Shown: positions 41,235-60,695, counted from the first letter of the stretch. The stretch: 64,000 bases of DNA from Litorihabitans aurantiacus (GCF_030161595.1 NZ_BSUM01000001.1:2294001-2358000), one strand, 5' to 3'. The notes: generated from the letters alone by a model not told the origin. Program-made: numbers and translations.

Positions 41235-41272
41235 CACGAGAGCCCGGGAGCAGCAGCTCCCGGGCTCTCGTG
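41235..41272 (-). terminator. Terminator after tuf
   Basis: A perfect 17-bp stem (41235-41251 with 41256-41272) and an AGCA loop, 36 bp past the tuf stop at 41309. It separates the str operon from the S10 operon. Confidence 0.85.
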
Positions 41273-41308
41273 GATCAGCTCTCCGTCACCCGCTCGCGCG
41301 GGCAGGGA

Positions 41309-42499
<1,191 letters not shown>

Positions 42500-42604
42500 T
42501 GTGGTTCCTCCTGGAACTCGGTAGTCGTTCGCCGGTCAGGGCGTTCCCTGGGGCGGTGTCCTACGGTCTGATGGGTCTTGTACTGCTGGGGTCGACCAGT
42601 GGGA

Positions 42605-44707
42605 CTACTCGCCCCGGGTCTTCTTGATGATCTCCTCGGCGACGTTCCGAGGAACCTCGGCGTAGTTGCTGAACTGCATCGAGTACACGGCACGACCCTG
42701 GGTCTTGGACCGCAGGTCACCGATGTAGCCGAACAGCTCCGACAACGGAACCAGTGCGCGGACAACCTTAACCCCGCTGGCGTCCTCCATCGACTGGATC
42801 ATGCCACGGCGGGAGTTGAGGTCGCCGATCACGTCGCCCATGTACTCCTCGGGCGTGCGCACCTCGACGTCCATGACCGGCTCGAGGATGACGGGGTCCG
42901 CCTTGCGGAAGCCCTCCTTCGCCACCATGGAGCCGGCGATCTTGAACGCCATCTCCGAGGAGTCGACGTCGTGGGCCGCGCCGTCGATGAGCGAGGCCTT
43001 GACCCCGACCATCGGGAAGCCCGCCAGCACGCCGGAGCTCAGGGCGTCCTGGATGCCGGCGTCGACGCTCGGGATGTACTCGCGCGGCACGCGACCACCG
43101 GTGACGGCGTTGACGAACTCGTACAGCTCGCCCTCCTCCGACTCCAGCGGCTCGAACGTGACCTGCACCTTCGCGAACTGGCCGGACCCACCCGTCTGCT
43201 TCTTGTGGGTGTAGTCGACCTTCTCCACCTTGCGGCGGATGGTCTCGCGGTAGGCGACCTGCGGCTTGCCGACGTTGGCCTCGACGTTGAACTCGCGACG
43301 CATGCGGTCCACGAGGATGTCGAGGTGCAGCTCGCCCATGCCCTTGATGACCGTCTGACCGGTCTCCTGGTCGAGCATGACCTGGAAGGTGGGGTCCTCC
43401 TCGGCGAGCTTCTGGATGGCGACGCCGAGCTTCTCCTGGTCGCCCTTCGTCTTCGGCTCGATCGCGACCTCGATGACCGGGTCCGGGAACGTCATGGACT
43501 CGAGCACGATCGGGTTCTGGAGGTCGCACAGGGTCTCCCCCGTGGTCACCTCCTTGAGCCCGATGAAGGCGTAGATGTGCCCGGCGGTGGCCTCCTCGAC
43601 CGGCATCTCCTTGTTGGCGTGCATCTGGAAGAGCTTCCCGATGCGCTCCTTCTTACCCTTCGTGGCGTTGAGCACCTGGGCACCGGGCGTGATGCGGCCC
43701 GAGTAGATGCGCACGAAGGTGAGCTTGCCGAAGAAGGGGTGCGAGGCGACCTTGAACGCGAGCGCGGAGAACGGCGCCTCGAGGTCGGCCGGACGCGACA
43801 GCGCCTTCTCCTCGTCGCGCACGTCGTGACCCGTGACGTCGGGCACGTCGAGCGGCGAGGGGAGGTAGTCGATCACGGCGTCGAGCATGGGCTGGACGCC
43901 CTTGTTCTTGAACGCCGAACCGCACAGGACCGGGTAGGCCTGCGAGCTGATCGTCAGCTGGCGGATGCCGGCCTTGATCTCCGCCGTGGTGAGCTCCTCG
44001 CCGCCGAGGAACTTCTCGAGCAGCTCGTCGGAGGTCTCGGCGACGGCCTCGAGGAGCTCGCCGCGGTACTTCTCGGCGGCGTCCGCCAGGTCGGCCGGGA
44101 TCTCCTCGACCGTGTAGTTCGCACCCATGGCGGTCTCACCGCGCCAGAGCAGCGCACGCATCTCGACCAGGTCGACGACGCCCTCGAACTCGTTCTCGGC
44201 GCCGATCGGCAGCTGGATGACCAGCGGCTTGGCACCGAGGCGGGAGACGATGGTGTCGACCGTGAAGTAGAAGTCGGCGCCGAGCTTGTCCATCTTGTTG
44301 ACGAAGCAGATGCGCGGCACGTCGTACTTGTCGGCCTGGCGCCACACCGTCTCGGACTGCGGCTCCACACCCTCCTTGCCGTCGAAGACCGCGACGGCGC
44401 CGTCGAGCACGCGCAGCGAACGCTCGACCTCGACCGTGAAGTCCACGTGACCGGGGGTGTCGATGATGTTGATCTGGTTCTTGTTCCAGAAGCAGGTCAC
44501 GGCGGCCGACGTGATCGTGATGCCGCGCTCCTTCTCCTGTTCCATCCAGTCGGTCGTCGAGGCGCCGTCGTGCGTCTCGCCGATCTTGTAGTTGACGCCG
44601 GTGTAGAACAGGATCCGCTCGGTCGTCGTGGTCTTGCCGGCGTCGATGTGCGCCATGATGCCGATGTTGCGGACCTTATTGAGGTCAGTCAGCACGTCCT
44701 GTGCCAC
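42605..44707 (-). CDS. fusA: Elongation factor G
   Basis: 700 residues from GTG at 44707. G1 [21 protein letters not shown]2 [15 protein letters not shown]3 [19 protein letters not shown]4 [13 protein letters not shown], and the domain IV-V regions [20 protein letters not shown] and [20 protein letters not shown] identify the translocase. Confidence 0.99.
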   Translation of the reverse strand: MAQDVLTDLNKVRNIGIMAHIDAGKTTTTERILFYTGVNYKIGETHDGASTTDWMEQEKERGITITSAAVTCFWNKNQINIIDTPGHVDFTVEVERSLRVLDGAVAVFDGKEGVEPQSETVWRQADKYDVPRICFVNKMDKLGADFYFTVDTIVSRLGAKPLVIQLPIGAENEFEGVVDLVEMRALLWRGETAMGANYTVEEIPADLADAAEKYRGELLEAVAETSDELLEKFLGGEELTTAEIKAGIRQLTISSQAYPVLCGSAFKNKGVQPMLDAVIDYLPSPLDVPDVTGHDVRDEEKALSRPADLEAPFSALAFKVASHPFFGKLTFVRIYSGRITPGAQVLNATKGKKERIGKLFQMHANKEMPVEEATAGHIYAFIGLKEVTTGETLCDLQNPIVLESMTFPDPVIEVAIEPKTKGDQEKLGVAIQKLAEEDPTFQVMLDQETGQTVIKGMGELHLDILVDRMRREFNVEANVGKPQVAYRETIRRKVEKVDYTHKKQTGGSGQFAKVQVTFEPLESEEGELYEFVNAVTGGRVPREYIPSVDAGIQDALSSGVLAGFPMVGVKASLIDGAAHDVDSSEMAFKIAGSMVAKEGFRKADPVILEPVMDVEVRTPEEYMGDVIGDLNSRRGMIQSMEDASGVKVVRALVPLSELFGYIGDLRSKTQGRAVYSMQFSNYAEVPRNVAEEIIKKTRGE

Positions 44708-44777
44708 AGGTGCTCATTTCTTCTCGGGTTGAGCAGGGAGAGGGTCACGCGTGCGCGCGACCGAGGGGGTGCGGGGG

Positions 44778-44799
44778 CCGGTCCGCCGGGGCGGACCGG
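44778..44799 (-). terminator. Hairpin in the rpsG-fusA interval
   Basis: A 10-bp stem (44778-44787 with 44790-44799) with a very tight loop, inside the 104-bp gap. It may be an attenuator or an RNA-processing site and not a full terminator, as the operon continues. Confidence 0.35.
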
Positions 44800-44811
44800 C
44801 CGGCCCCGTGA

Positions 44812-45282
44812 TCACCAGCGGTAGTGCGCGAACGCCCGGTTGGACTCGGCCATCTTGTGGACGTCCTCGCGACGCTTCACCGCGGCACCGAGGCCGTTGG
44901 AGGCGTCGAGGATCTCGTTCATGAGGCGCTCGGTCATGGTCTTCTCGCGACGCTGGCGCGAGTAGTCCACGAGCCACCGCATCGCCAGCGCCGTGGCGCG
45001 GGCCGGGCGGACCTCGATCGGGACCTGGTAGGTGGTACCACCGACGCGGCGGGACTTGACCTCGAGCGCGGGGCGCACGTTGTCGAGCGCGCGCTTGAGC
45101 ACGGCGGCGGGGTCGCCCTGGGTCTTCTCGCGGACGCCCTCGAGCGCCTCGTAGACGATCCGCTCGGCGACGGACTTCTTGCCGTCCAGCAGCACGCGGT
45201 TGACGAGCTGGGTGACCGTGGGCGAGCCGTAGACCGGGTCGACGACGATCGGGCGCTTGGGTGCGGGGCCCTTACGAGGCAT
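44812..45282 (-). CDS. rpsG: 30S ribosomal protein S7
   Basis: 156 residues. [60 protein letters not shown] and [18 protein letters not shown] identify S7, the primary 16S-binding protein of the 30S head. It overlaps the rpsL stop by one base. Confidence 0.99.
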   Translation of the reverse strand: MPRKGPAPKRPIVVDPVYGSPTVTQLVNRVLLDGKKSVAERIVYEALEGVREKTQGDPAAVLKRALDNVRPALEVKSRRVGGTTYQVPIEVRPARATALAMRWLVDYSRQRREKTMTERLMNEILDASNGLGAAVKRREDVHKMAESNRAFAHYRW

Positions 45283-45656
45283 TACTTCTTCTCCTTCTTG
45301 GCGCCGTAGCGGCTGCGGGCCTGCTGACGGCCGCGGACACCCTGGGTGTCGAGCGCGCCGCGCACGATCTTGTAGCGGACACCGGGAAGGTCCTTCACAC
45401 GGCCACCGCGCACGAGCACGATCGAGTGCTCCTGCAGGTTGTGACCGACGCCGGGGATGTAGGCCGTGACCTCCATCTGGCTGGACAGCTTCACGCGCGC
45501 GACCTTGCGGAGAGCCGAGTTCGGCTTCTTCGGGGTGGTCGTGTAGACGCGGGTGCAGACGCCGCGGCGCTGGGGCGAACCCTTGAGCGCGGGGGTCTTG
45601 GACTTGCTCGTCTTGGGCGAGCGGCCCTTGCGGACCAGCTGCTGAATCGTTGGCAC
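45282..45656 (-). CDS. rpsL: 30S ribosomal protein S12
   Basis: 124 residues. [20 protein letters not shown], the decoding-centre [20 protein letters not shown] and [20 protein letters not shown] identify S12. The lysines at which streptomycin resistance arises (in TPKKPNS and GRVKDLPG) are wild type. It is first in rpsL-rpsG-fusA-tuf. Confidence 0.99.
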   Translation of the reverse strand: MPTIQQLVRKGRSPKTSKSKTPALKGSPQRRGVCTRVYTTTPKKPNSALRKVARVKLSSQMEVTAYIPGVGHNLQEHSIVLVRGGRVKDLPGVRYKIVRGALDTQGVRGRQQARSRYGAKKEKK

Positions 45657-45892
45657 TGCTTCTCCGTCTCGAGATGAGTGGTGTGGTACGGCGTCACTTC
45701 CTGCCCCGACACCGTGCCCCTACGCTGGAGACGGCCACCGGCAGCACCCTGGCACCTGGCCGGGCGGGACGCCGGTGGCTCGCAGCCACTCAGTGGCACC
45801 GGACTCCGGCTCGACGGGGTTGGCCCGGCGAGATCCGTGGTGGGTCGGTGACACGCGCACGTAGGAGCCCGCGCGTGCGGGCACCGCAGGAG

Positions 45893-45921
45893 ACGGTACC
45901 GGAGCGGACCCGACACGTCAA
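45893..45921 (-). promoter_or_regulatory. str operon (rpsL) promoter
   Basis: TTGACG (45916-45921), a 17-bp spacer and TACCGT (45893-45898) on the minus strand, with a leader of about 230 nt to the rpsL ATG at 45656. The remaining 345-bp rpsL-rpoC gap holds only this promoter and the rpoC terminator. Confidence 0.75.
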
Positions 45922-45931
45922 CGCAGCGAGA

Positions 45932-45977
45932 ACGACGGCGGCCCGTCACCTCCGCAGAGGTGACGGGCCGCCGTCGT
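45932..45977 (-). terminator. rpoBC terminator
   Basis: A perfect 21-bp stem (45932-45952 with 45957-45977) and a 4-nt loop, 24 bp after the rpoC stop. Confidence 0.88.
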
Positions 45978-46001
45978 GGTGCCGGTCCGGTGCAGCCGGA
46001 C

Positions 46002-49889
<3,888 letters not shown>

Positions 49890-49995
49890 GGTGTCCTACT
49901 TCCTTCGGTGTGTCACCGGTAAGTCGATATCTGTGGATCTCGCCGCCCGCGCCCGGCGGGGTGCGCGCTCTCGCGCACCCCGCCGGGCCGGCGGA

Positions 49996-53507
<3,512 letters not shown>

Positions 53508-53664
53508 GAGGGATCCTTCCCTACGAAAAGGGTGTTCTCAGACGTCGTTCTGCTTACCCCAGGTTCGCCAGGCGAGGACCGGTTCGTGAGCCATGTGGGC
53601 TCGCGTCCGAGGGCATCACCGAGCACGCAGCGAGGGTTGGGGGCACAGGACAGCGCAAAGCGCG

Positions 53665-53693
53665 AGCATACCCACGGATCCGGGCGCGGTCAA
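53665..53693 (-). promoter_or_regulatory. rpoBC promoter
   Basis: TTGACC (53688-53693), a 17-bp spacer and TATGCT (53665-53670) on the minus strand: close to consensus. The leader is about 150 nt. Together with the hairpin after rplL it shows rpoBC transcription need not depend on rplJL. Confidence 0.8.
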
Positions 53694-53869
53694 CCCCACC
53701 CCTCGGGACCCGTGATCGGCCTCCCCGTCGAGACCGGTCTGGCGTCCGCCGCACGTCGTCGTGCGACAGGCAGTCTGCCCCACCCGGGTGGGATCCGTCG
53801 AGTCGTGCGCCCGGCGTGGCGCACGACGCTCGTCGTCCATCGCCTCGCCCGGCACGGGCCGGGGACGCC

Positions 53870-53903
53870 GCAGGGCCCGTACCGCGTGCGGTACGGGCCC
53901 TGC
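53870..53903 (-). terminator. Hairpin after rplL
   Basis: A 16-bp stem (53870-53885 with 53888-53903) closed by a minimal loop, 51 bp after the rplL stop. It is probably the partial terminator known between rplL and rpoB in other bacteria. The rest of the 447-bp gap has only the rpoBC promoter. Confidence 0.75.
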
Positions 53904-53954
53904 AGGTGGTGCGTCGCGGCCGTGGCCGCGGAGAGATCGCGAGGGGCGATCAGA

Positions 53955-54341
53955 TCACTTGACGGTGACCGTGGCGCCGGCGCCCTCGAGCTGCTCCTTG
54001 GCCTTGTCCGCGGCCTCCTTGTTCGCGCCCTCGAGGACGGGCTTGGGAGCGCCGTCCACCAGGTCCTTGGCCTCCTTCAGACCGAGACCCGTGATGGCGC
54101 GCACCTCCTTGATGACCGCGATCTTCTGCGAACCGACGGACTCGAGGACGACGTCGAACTCCGTCTTCTCCTCGACCTCCTCGGCGGCGGCGCCACCGGC
54201 GGGGGCGGCGACGGCGACGGCGGCCGGAGCGGCGGCCGTGACCTCGAAGACCTCTTCGAACTGCTTCACGAACTCGTTGAGCTCGATGAGCGTGAGCTCC
54301 TTGAAAGCGTCAATGAGCTCGTCGGTGGTGAGCTTCGCCAT
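53955..54341 (-). CDS. rplL: 50S ribosomal protein L7/L12
   Basis: 128 residues. N-terminal dimerisation helix [20 protein letters not shown], an Ala/Gly/Pro hinge, and the factor-binding domain [20 protein letters not shown] then [20 protein letters not shown]. It forms the flexible stalk with L10. 84 bp after rplJ. Confidence 0.99.
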   Translation of the reverse strand: MAKLTTDELIDAFKELTLIELNEFVKQFEEVFEVTAAAPAAVAVAAPAGGAAAEEVEEKTEFDVVLESVGSQKIAVIKEVRAITGLGLKEAKDLVDGAPKPVLEGANKEAADKAKEQLEGAGATVTVK

Positions 54342-54425
54342 GATCGGCGTTCCTTCCTGTCTGTGTTCCCAGCGCGTGCTGCGCGAGACCTGGTGTGGGG
54401 TGGGTGACGTCGCAGGACCCGAGGG

Positions 54426-54947
54426 TCAGGCGGCGTCCGCCTGCTTCTCGCGCAGGGCGTCGATGGTGCGGACCGCCTGCGACGCGGGAGCGGTGAAGAG
54501 GTACGCAGCCTGGTAGAGCTTCGCCTTCATCGCACCGGCCGCCTTGGCCAGCAGCACCTCGCGGGACTCGAGGTCCGCGAGGGCGGTGATCTCGGCAGGA
54601 GTGATCTCCTTGCCGTCGAGCACACCGGTCTTGACGACCAGTGCGGGGTTCGCCTTGGCGAAGTCGCGCAGACCCTTGGCCGCGGTCACCGGGTCACCGG
54701 TGATGAACGCGATGGCCGAGGGCCCGGAGAGCTGCTGTGCGAAGCTCTCCAGCCCGACCTCGCGCGCCGCGATCGCGGTCAGCGTGTTCTTCGCCACGGC
54801 GTAGTGCGCCTCCGACCCGAGGGCCTTGCGCAGCGCCTTGAGCTGGGCGACCGTGAGGCCGCGGTACTCGGTGAGCACCGCCGCGCCCGAGTCGCGGAAG
54901 AGCTGAGTCAGCTCGGCGACCGCTGCCGCCTTGTCCGGCCTCGCCAT
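54426..54947 (-). CDS. rplJ: 50S ribosomal protein L10
   Basis: 173 residues from ATG at 54947 after [49 protein letters not shown] and [20 protein letters not shown] identify the L10 stalk base. Confidence 0.98.
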   Translation of the reverse strand: MARPDKAAAVAELTQLFRDSGAAVLTEYRGLTVAQLKALRKALGSEAHYAVAKNTLTAIAAREVGLESFAQQLSGPSAIAFITGDPVTAAKGLRDFAKANPALVVKTGVLDGKEITPAEITALADLESREVLLAKAAGAMKAKLYQAAYLFTAPASQAVRTIDALREKQADAA

Positions 54948-54991
54948 GGCATTCCTTTCCGATGGTGACCACCGGCCTCGAGAACGAAGAA

Positions 54992-55017
54992 GAGCCCCGT
55001 GCACAGGCACGGGGCTC
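54992..55017 (-). promoter_or_regulatory. L10 leader hairpin and upstream promoter region
   Basis: A perfect 11-bp stem (54992-55002 with 55007-55017) and 4-nt loop, followed on the minus strand by a pyrimidine-rich TTCTTCGTTCTC, 45 nt before rplJ. The shape suits the autoregulatory L10 leader or an attenuator. A -10-like TACAGT lies at 55136-55141, giving a leader of about 180 nt. The 399-bp interval 54948-55346 holds nothing else I can name. Confidence 0.55.
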
Positions 55018-55346
55018 GGATCGGCGCCGGGGCGCCCTCTCGTTGCTCGAACCTGCGCAGGCTTCCCTGAGGAACTTCGCTCCGGACGAGCGCTCGCGCG
55101 CACGACCGAGGACCGGCGGTCTGGGGTACGGGACGACTGTACACGATGCGGACGGGTGCCCCCTCCCCGACGCGCGACGGGGCGACGCCGAGGAACGCCT
55201 CGACCAGAAACACGCCGGCCGATCGGCGCGCCCACCGGTGCGTTCACGATTCGGCCACCCATCCTGAACCTTGTGCGCACCGAACCCTGGGTGCCACGGT
55301 GCAGTACGTCACGCCGGAACAGTCCGGCACGAACAAGGAGCAGACC

Positions 55347-55754
55347 ATGACTTCCAGCCCGAACCGTCTCATCGCCGCCATCTTCGGCGCCGTCTACCTG
55401 CTCGTCGGCCTCGCGGGCTTCGCCGTGACCTCCGGCGCGCAGTTCGCGGGCACCGAGGGCGGAACCCTGATCATCTTCGAGGTCAACCCGCTGCACAACA
55501 TCGTGCACCTCCTCATCGGCATCGCGCTGCTCGTCGGCTCGCGCACAGTCCCGTCCGCCAAGGGTGTCAACACCACCATCGGCGCGGTGTACCTGCTGGT
55601 CGGTGTGGTCGGCCTCTTCCTGCTGGAGTCCTCGGCCAACATCCTCGCGCTGAACGGTGCGGACAACGTCCTGCACCTCGCCAGCGCCGTGCTGCTGCTC
55701 GGTGTCGGCCTGACGCAGGACCGCGCCGCCGCCACCTCCACGCGGGCCGCGTGA
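55347..55754 (+). CDS. DUF4383 membrane protein
   Basis: 135 residues with four hydrophobic segments: [20 protein letters not shown] (about 7-28), [16 protein letters not shown] (about 50-66), [17 protein letters not shown] (about 76-93) and [16 protein letters not shown] (about 106-123). The pattern [15 protein letters not shown] and NGADNVLHL is that of the actinobacterial DUF4383 family of unknown function. ATG at 55347 follows AAGGAG. It begins a two-gene plus-strand island between the L10 and L1/L11 operons. Confidence 0.88.
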   Translation: MTSSPNRLIAAIFGAVYLLVGLAGFAVTSGAQFAGTEGGTLIIFEVNPLHNIVHLLIGIALLVGSRTVPSAKGVNTTIGAVYLLVGVVGLFLLESSANILALNGADNVLHLASAVLLLGVGLTQDRAAATSTRAA

Positions 55755-55761
55755 GCTCACG

Positions 55762-56442
55762 ATGACCCCCACGGCCCCGTCCGACCGCACCGGCGCACCC
55801 CGGTCCGGCACCCCCAGCGGCGTCGTCGTGACGGCGCTGCTGGGGCTCGGGGCCGCCATGCTGCTGCTCGCCGCCGTCCCGGGCGTCGCCCGGGACGGCG
55901 AGGGCACGGCAGCCTCCCGCGTCCTCCTCGTCGCCGTGCTCCTGGCGGGCTTGGCGGCGACCGCCTGGTCGCTCGCGTCCCTGCGGGTCGGGCGCCTCGT
56001 CCTGCCCCGCACGACCGTCGCGGCCGCCTTCGGCACGACGGCGGTCGGGGCTCTCGGCTACACGGCGCTGCAGCCGCTGCTGCTCGCCGCACTGCCCGGC
56101 GTCCGCATCCCCGGCGCGGACGACTACACGACCGCCGCGCTGCTCGTGCTGACGGCGTTCGGCGTCGTCGTCGTGACGCGAGCTCGCGCCGTGCCGGAGT
56201 ACGCTCCGGCCGCCGGGGCCGGACGTCGGCTGCTCGCGCTGGCCGCGGGTGCCGCCGTCGTCGGAGCGCTCGTGACGCCCGGCCTCGCGGCCTCCGCAGC
56301 CGGGGACTACGCCGTCCCGCACGGCGAGCACGGCTCCACCGCGGCGGCCGTCCCCGAGGTCGACGCTGCGCCCGCGCCGGCGGAGTACCTGGACCCCGCA
56401 CGGTCGGGACGTCCCGTCCCGTCGCCGCACACCGGGCACTGA
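55762..56442 (+). CDS. Membrane protein of unknown function
   Basis: 226 residues. Hydrophobic segments near 20-43, 55-77, 86-110, 124-142 and 160-180. The C-terminal 45 residues after [16 protein letters not shown] are Pro/Ala-rich and probably extracytoplasmic. No known domain is recognised. It begins 8 bp after the DUF4383 gene, so the two are an operon. A strong palindrome follows. Confidence 0.7.
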   Translation: MTPTAPSDRTGAPRSGTPSGVVVTALLGLGAAMLLLAAVPGVARDGEGTAASRVLLVAVLLAGLAATAWSLASLRVGRLVLPRTTVAAAFGTTAVGALGYTALQPLLLAALPGVRIPGADDYTTAALLVLTAFGVVVVTRARAVPEYAPAAGAGRRLLALAAGAAVVGALVTPGLAASAAGDYAVPHGEHGSTAAAVPEVDAAPAPAEYLDPARSGRPVPSPHTGH

Positions 56443-56479
56443 CCCGGTCCCGTTCCTGGGCTCGGCACAGCACTGCACG

Positions 56480-56531
56480 ACGAACGGCGCGAGCCCCGTC
56501 CCCTCGAGGGGACGGGGCTCGCGCCGTTCGT
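56480..56531. terminator. 26+26 bp perfect palindrome, bidirectional terminator
   Basis: The halves 56480-56505 and 56506-56531 are exact complements with no spacer. The element lies between the convergent membrane gene (ends 56442) and rplA (ends 56549). It is the longest perfect palindrome I found here. Confidence 0.85.
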
Positions 56532-56548
56532 GCGTCAGGTGCCGGTGC

Positions 56549-57265
56549 TCAGCTGGCGTCCTCCGACGCGACGTTGCGCGTCTTGGTGACGTCCAGGGGC
56601 ACACCCGGGCCCATCGTGGTGGAGGTGACGCCCTTGATGATGTAGCGGCCCTTGGAGGAGGACGGCTTGAGGCGCAGCACCTCCTCGAGCACGGCGGCGT
56701 AGTTCTCGGCGAGCTGGGTGTCGGAGAAGGACACCTTGCCCACGATGACGTGGAGGTTGGAGTGCTTGTCCACGCGGAACTCGATGCGGCCGCCCTTGAT
56801 CTCGGTCACGGCCTTGGTGACGTCCATCGTGACGGTGCCCGTGCGCGGGTTCGGCATGAGCCCGCGCGGGCCGAGCACGCGGCCGAGGCGGCCGACCTTG
56901 CCCATGAGGTCCGGCGTCGCGATCGCGGCGTCGAAGTCGGTGTACCCGGCGGCGACCTTCTCGATGAGCTCGTCGCCACCGACCTCGTCGGCGCCGGCGT
57001 CGATCGCCTGCTGGGCGCGGTCGCCGACGGCGAACACGAGGACGCGGGCCGTCTTGCCCGTGCCGTGCGGCAGGTTCACGGTGCCGCGCACCATCTGGTC
57101 GGCCTTGCGGGGGTCGACGCCGAGGCGGAACGCGACCTCGACGGTCGAGTCGAACTTGGTCGACGCCGTCTCCTTGGCCAGACGCAGGGCCGCGAGGGGC
57201 GCGTAGGTCTGGGTGCGGTCGATGCGGCTCGCCGCCTTGCTGTAGGTCTTGCCGTGCGTGGCCAT
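56549..57265 (-). CDS. rplA: 50S ribosomal protein L1
   Basis: 238 residues. [60 protein letters not shown], and the signature [20 protein letters not shown] identify L1 of the L1 stalk, a translational repressor of its own operon in many bacteria. Confidence 0.98.
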   Translation of the reverse strand: MATHGKTYSKAASRIDRTQTYAPLAALRLAKETASTKFDSTVEVAFRLGVDPRKADQMVRGTVNLPHGTGKTARVLVFAVGDRAQQAIDAGADEVGGDELIEKVAAGYTDFDAAIATPDLMGKVGRLGRVLGPRGLMPNPRTGTVTMDVTKAVTEIKGGRIEFRVDKHSNLHVIVGKVSFSDTQLAENYAAVLEEVLRLKPSSSKGRYIIKGVTSTTMGPGVPLDVTKTRNVASEDAS

Positions 57266-57360
57266 GCTTCTGCTCCTGTGTCGGTTCGTGCAGTCGTGGT
57301 CGACGGGTCCACGCGGACCCTGCCACTGCCCGCACCCCGGTCGGGGGCGGGAGGTGTGCG

Positions 57361-57389
57361 GACCCGGGCCGCACGAGGCGGCCCGGGTC
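57361..57389 (-). terminator. Hairpin between rplK and rplA
   Basis: A 12-bp stem (57361-57372 with 57378-57389) and 5-nt loop starting 4 bp after the rplK stop. It is likely an attenuator or an L1-type control structure, since rplA continues the operon. Confidence 0.5.
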
Positions 57390-57393
57390 GGTC

Positions 57394-57825
57394 TCACTCG
57401 GAGACGGTGATGCCCATCGAGCGGGCGGTGCCCGCGATGATCTTCTCGGCGGCGTCGAGGTCGTTCGCGTTGAGGTCCTCGAGCTTGGTGCTCGCGATCT
57501 CGCGGACCTGGTCGCGCGAGATCGAGGCGACCTTGACGGTGTGCGGGGTCGCGGACCCCTTGGCCACACCGGCGGCCTTCTTGATGAGCTCCGCGGCCGG
57601 CGGAGTCTTCAGGACGAACGTGAAGGAGCGGTCCTCGTAGACCGTGATCTCGACCGGGATGACATTGCCGCGCTGGGCCTCGGTCGCCGCGTTGTACGCC
57701 TTGCAGAACTCCATGATGTTCACGCCGTGCTGACCGAGCGCGGGGCCGATCGGCGGGGCGGGGTTGGCCGCACCGGCATTGATCTGGAGCTTGATGAGGC
57801 CGGTGACCTTCTTCTTGGGGGGCAT
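57394..57825 (-). CDS. rplK: 50S ribosomal protein L11
   Basis: 143 residues. [40 protein letters not shown], and the C-terminal [29 protein letters not shown] identify L11, needed for stringent-response activation and the thiostrepton target. Confidence 0.99.
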   Translation of the reverse strand: MPPKKKVTGLIKLQINAGAANPAPPIGPALGQHGVNIMEFCKAYNAATEAQRGNVIPVEITVYEDRSFTFVLKTPPAAELIKKAAGVAKGSATPHTVKVASISRDQVREIASTKLEDLNANDLDAAEKIIAGTARSMGITVSE

Positions 57826-57909
57826 AGCAGTTCCTCACTGGTGCGTGGGCCGACGCCGTGGGCGATGACCCGGTTGCAGAGCGACCGCCGATCGGCGGCC
57901 GCGGGACGG

Positions 57910-58665
57910 TCAGATCTTGGCGACCTGGCCGAAGGCGAGCTCGACCGGGGTGTCCCGACCGAAGATGGAGACGAGGACCTTGAGCTTGCCGGACTCCGGC
58001 TGGATCTCGGAGATCGAGGCGGGCATGCCCTCGAACGGGCCGTCGATGACGGTGATGGACTCGCCCACGGTGAAGTCGACCTCGACGGGGCGGGCGGCGG
58101 TGGCACCGGAGCCAGAGCCCGGAGACGCCGGGGCGCCGGGCGCGGGCTCGAACGTCGGCGCGAGCATCGAGATGACCTCGGAGGTCGTCAGCGGCACCGG
58201 GGAGTGGGTGTGACCGACGAACCCGGTGACGCCCGGGGTGTGACGCACCGCGCCCCACGACTCGTCGGTCAGGTCCATGCGCACCAGCACGTAGCCGGGG
58301 ATCCGGACGCGCTTGACGACCTTCTTCTGCGCGTTCGCCTTGACCTCGACGACCTCCTCCATCGGCACCTCGATCTGGAAGATGTGCTCCTCCATGTTGA
58401 GGCTGCTGATGCGGGTCTCGAGGTTGGACTTCACGCGGTTCTCGTAGCCCGCGTAGGAGTGGATGACGTACCAGTCACCGGGGAGCACGATCAGCTCGCG
58501 GCGGAACGCCTCGAGGGGGTCGACCTCCTCGGTGGGCGCCTCGTCCTGCGCGTCGGGCGTGTCCAGGGCGTCCAGCGCCTCGGCGTCGATCGTCTCGACG
58601 GTCTCGGGCTTCGTCTCGTCCGTCAGTGCGGGGGTCTCGGCGTCGGTCGAGGTGGGCTCGGACAC
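57910..58665 (-). CDS. nusG: Transcription elongation/termination factor NusG
   Basis: 251 residues from GTG at 58665 after CAGGAG. An acidic extension of about 60 residues precedes the NGN domain [60 protein letters not shown], and the KOW domain [21 protein letters not shown] Gly/Ala/Pro linker of about 30 residues joins them. NusG binds polymerase and S10 to couple transcription and translation. Confidence 0.97.
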   Translation of the reverse strand: MSEPTSTDAETPALTDETKPETVETIDAEALDALDTPDAQDEAPTEEVDPLEAFRRELIVLPGDWYVIHSYAGYENRVKSNLETRISSLNMEEHIFQIEVPMEEVVEVKANAQKKVVKRVRIPGYVLVRMDLTDESWGAVRHTPGVTGFVGHTHSPVPLTTSEVISMLAPTFEPAPGAPASPGSGSGATAARPVEVDFTVGESITVIDGPFEGMPASISEIQPESGKLKVLVSIFGRDTPVELAFGQVAKI

Positions 58666-58738
58666 GTGCTCCTGCTTTCTGTCTGGGGTGCTGGTGCGCA
58701 CCGCACCCGGCCGCGCGGACCGGGGCGTGCGACGGCGG

Positions 58739-58996
58739 TCAGGAGCTGGGGGAACCCAGCAGCCACAGGACCGCGCGACCGATCCCGAAGTCGAGCACGA
58801 ACACGAAGGCCATGCAGACCAGGATGAAGACCAGCACCACGAGCGTGTAGTTGACGAGCTCGGGCCGGGTCGGGGTGACGACCTTGCGCAGCTCGGCCAC
58901 GACCTGGCGGACGAAGAGGATGATCCGACCGAAGAGTCCGAGCTCCTTCGAGCCCTTGTCCGGCTTGCCGGCAGCGGTCGTGCTCGACTCGCTCAT
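58739..58996 (-). CDS. secE: Preprotein translocase subunit SecE
   Basis: 85 residues from ATG at 58996. The amphipathic helix [20 protein letters not shown], the [10 protein letters not shown] motif and one transmembrane segment ([20 protein letters not shown]) are standard for the short SecE. It clamps SecY. Confidence 0.97.
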   Translation of the reverse strand: MSESSTTAAGKPDKGSKELGLFGRIILFVRQVVAELRKVVTPTRPELVNYTLVVLVFILVCMAFVFVLDFGIGRAVLWLLGSPSS

Positions 58997-59077
58997 GACC
59001 CCTCCGTCTCCCTGCTCGTGCGGACGCCCGCCGGGCGTCGCGCTGGTGGACCAGCGACGCCGACGGCGCCGCGTGTG

Positions 59078-59150
59078 CAGGGCAGGCGGGACTCGAACCC
59101 ACAACCGCCGGTTTTGGAGACCGGTGCGCTACCAATTGCGCCACTGCCCT
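59078..59150 (-). tRNA. trnW: tRNA-Trp (anticodon CCA)
   Basis: 73 nt. Acceptor stem AGGGCAG/CTGCCCT, D loop AATTGGTA, anticodon loop CTCCAAA between CCGGT and ACCGG, T arm GTGGG-TTCGAGT-CCCGC and discriminator G. CCA is not encoded. The order tRNA-Trp, secE, nusG, rplK, rplA is conserved in actinobacteria. Confidence 0.98.
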
Positions 59151-59268
59151 TCGCTCGGCGGTCCGCCTCCCCGCTCCGGCACCGGAGCACGACGGCGGGG
59201 TCCCGAGGGACTCGCGATCGCCTCGAGGGGCACAACCGAGCAGGGCGGTCCTTGACCACCGGGGGACC

Positions 59269-59298
59269 ACTGTACGCGAGGATGCGGGACTGGTCGAA
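59269..59298 (-). promoter_or_regulatory. Putative tRNA-Trp/secE promoter
   Basis: TTCGAC (59293-59298), an 18-bp spacer and TACAGT (59269-59274) on the minus strand, about 110 bp before the tRNA 5' end. Confidence 0.6.
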
Positions 59299-59399
59299 CG
59301 CACCCGGGGCCGGGGTGACCCCGGGCGCCGCGACGGCGGGTGCGCACCGGGCGGTGGACCGCCCCGACGGGCGGCACCGGTGCGTGCCACGATAGGCGG

Positions 59400-60653
59400 G
59401 TGAGCCCCTCCGACGCCGTCGCACCCGCCACCTCCTCCCCCGCCGCCGGCGCGCCCACGCGCGTCTCGCAGCGATTCGCCGGCATCGCGGAGTCCGCGAC
59501 GCTCGCCGTCGACGCGAAGGCGAAGGCACTCAAGGCCCAGGGGCGGCCGGTCATCGGGTTCGGCGCGGGTGAGCCGGACTTCCCGACACCGCCGGCGATC
59601 GTCGCCGCCGCCGTCGCCGCGGCGCAGGACCCCGCGAACCACCGCTACAGCCCGGCCGGCGGCCTGCCGGTCCTGCGCGAGGCGATCGCCGCGGCGACGC
59701 TGCGCGACAGCGGGTACGAGATCTCCCCCGCCAGCGTGCTCGTGACCAACGGCGGCAAGCAGGCCGTCTTCCAGGCGTTCGGCGCCGTCGTCGACCCGGG
59801 CGACGAGGTGCTCCTGCCCGCGCCGTACTGGACCACCTACCCCGAGGCCATCCGGCTCGCGGGCGGTGTGCCGGTGGAGGTCTTCGCCGGGGCGGACGCG
59901 GGGTACCTCGTCACGGTGGAGCAGCTCGAGGCGGCCCGCACCCCGGCCACGAAGGCGCTGCTGCTGTGCTCGCCGTCCAACCCCACGGGTGCCGTCTACC
60001 CGCCCGAGGCGATCGAGGCCATCGGCCGGTGGGCGCTGGAGCACGGCATCTGGGTGATCACGGACGAGATCTACCAGCACCTGGTCTACGACGACGCGGT
60101 CTTCACCCCGGTCCTGCGCGCGGTGCCCGAGCTCGCCGACACCACGATCGTCGTCAACGGCGTCGCGAAGACCTACGCCATGACGGGGTGGCGCGTCGGG
60201 TGGCTCCAGGGCCCCGCCGACGTCGTGAAGGCAGCCACGAACTTCCAGTCCCACCTCACGTCCAACGTGAGCAACGTGTCGCAGCGCGCCGCCGTCGCCG
60301 CCCTGACGGGCGACCTGGGGGCGGTCGCGCAGATGCGCGAGGCGTTCGACCGGCGTCGTCGCGCCATGGTCGCCGCCCTGAGCGCGATCGACGGCGTCGA
60401 CTGCCCGACGCCGACCGGCGCGTTCTACGCCTACCCGAGCGTCGAGGGGGTCCTGGGTCGCGAGATCCGCGGTCGTGTCCCGACGACGTCGGCCGAGCTC
60501 GCCGAGATCGTCCTCACCGAGGCCGAGGTCGCCGTGGTGCCCGGGGAGGCCTTCGGCCCGAGCGGGTACCTGCGGCTGTCCTACGCCCTGGGCGACGCCG
60601 ACCTCGCCGAGGGCGTCGGCCGTCTCGCGGCCCTGCTGTCCGAGGCCCGCTGA
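59400..60653 (+). CDS. PLP-dependent aminotransferase, aspartate aminotransferase type
   Basis: 417 residues from GTG at 59400. Class I fold: [81 protein letters not shown], the PLP lysine in [16 protein letters not shown], and the C-terminal arginine in SGYLRLSYA. It most resembles subfamily Ib aspartate (or prephenate) aminotransferases often found beside secE. A CACGAT box 6 nt upstream suggests a leaderless transcript. Confidence 0.93.
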   Translation: MSPSDAVAPATSSPAAGAPTRVSQRFAGIAESATLAVDAKAKALKAQGRPVIGFGAGEPDFPTPPAIVAAAVAAAQDPANHRYSPAGGLPVLREAIAAATLRDSGYEISPASVLVTNGGKQAVFQAFGAVVDPGDEVLLPAPYWTTYPEAIRLAGGVPVEVFAGADAGYLVTVEQLEAARTPATKALLLCSPSNPTGAVYPPEAIEAIGRWALEHGIWVITDEIYQHLVYDDAVFTPVLRAVPELADTTIVVNGVAKTYAMTGWRVGWLQGPADVVKAATNFQSHLTSNVSNVSQRAAVAALTGDLGAVAQMREAFDRRRRAMVAALSAIDGVDCPTPTGAFYAYPSVEGVLGREIRGRVPTTSAELAEIVLTEAEVAVVPGEAFGPSGYLRLSYALGDADLAEGVGRLAALLSEAR

Positions 60654-60695
60654 CCTCTCATCCCCGTCTCATCCTGGTGGGACACACTGGCGCGC

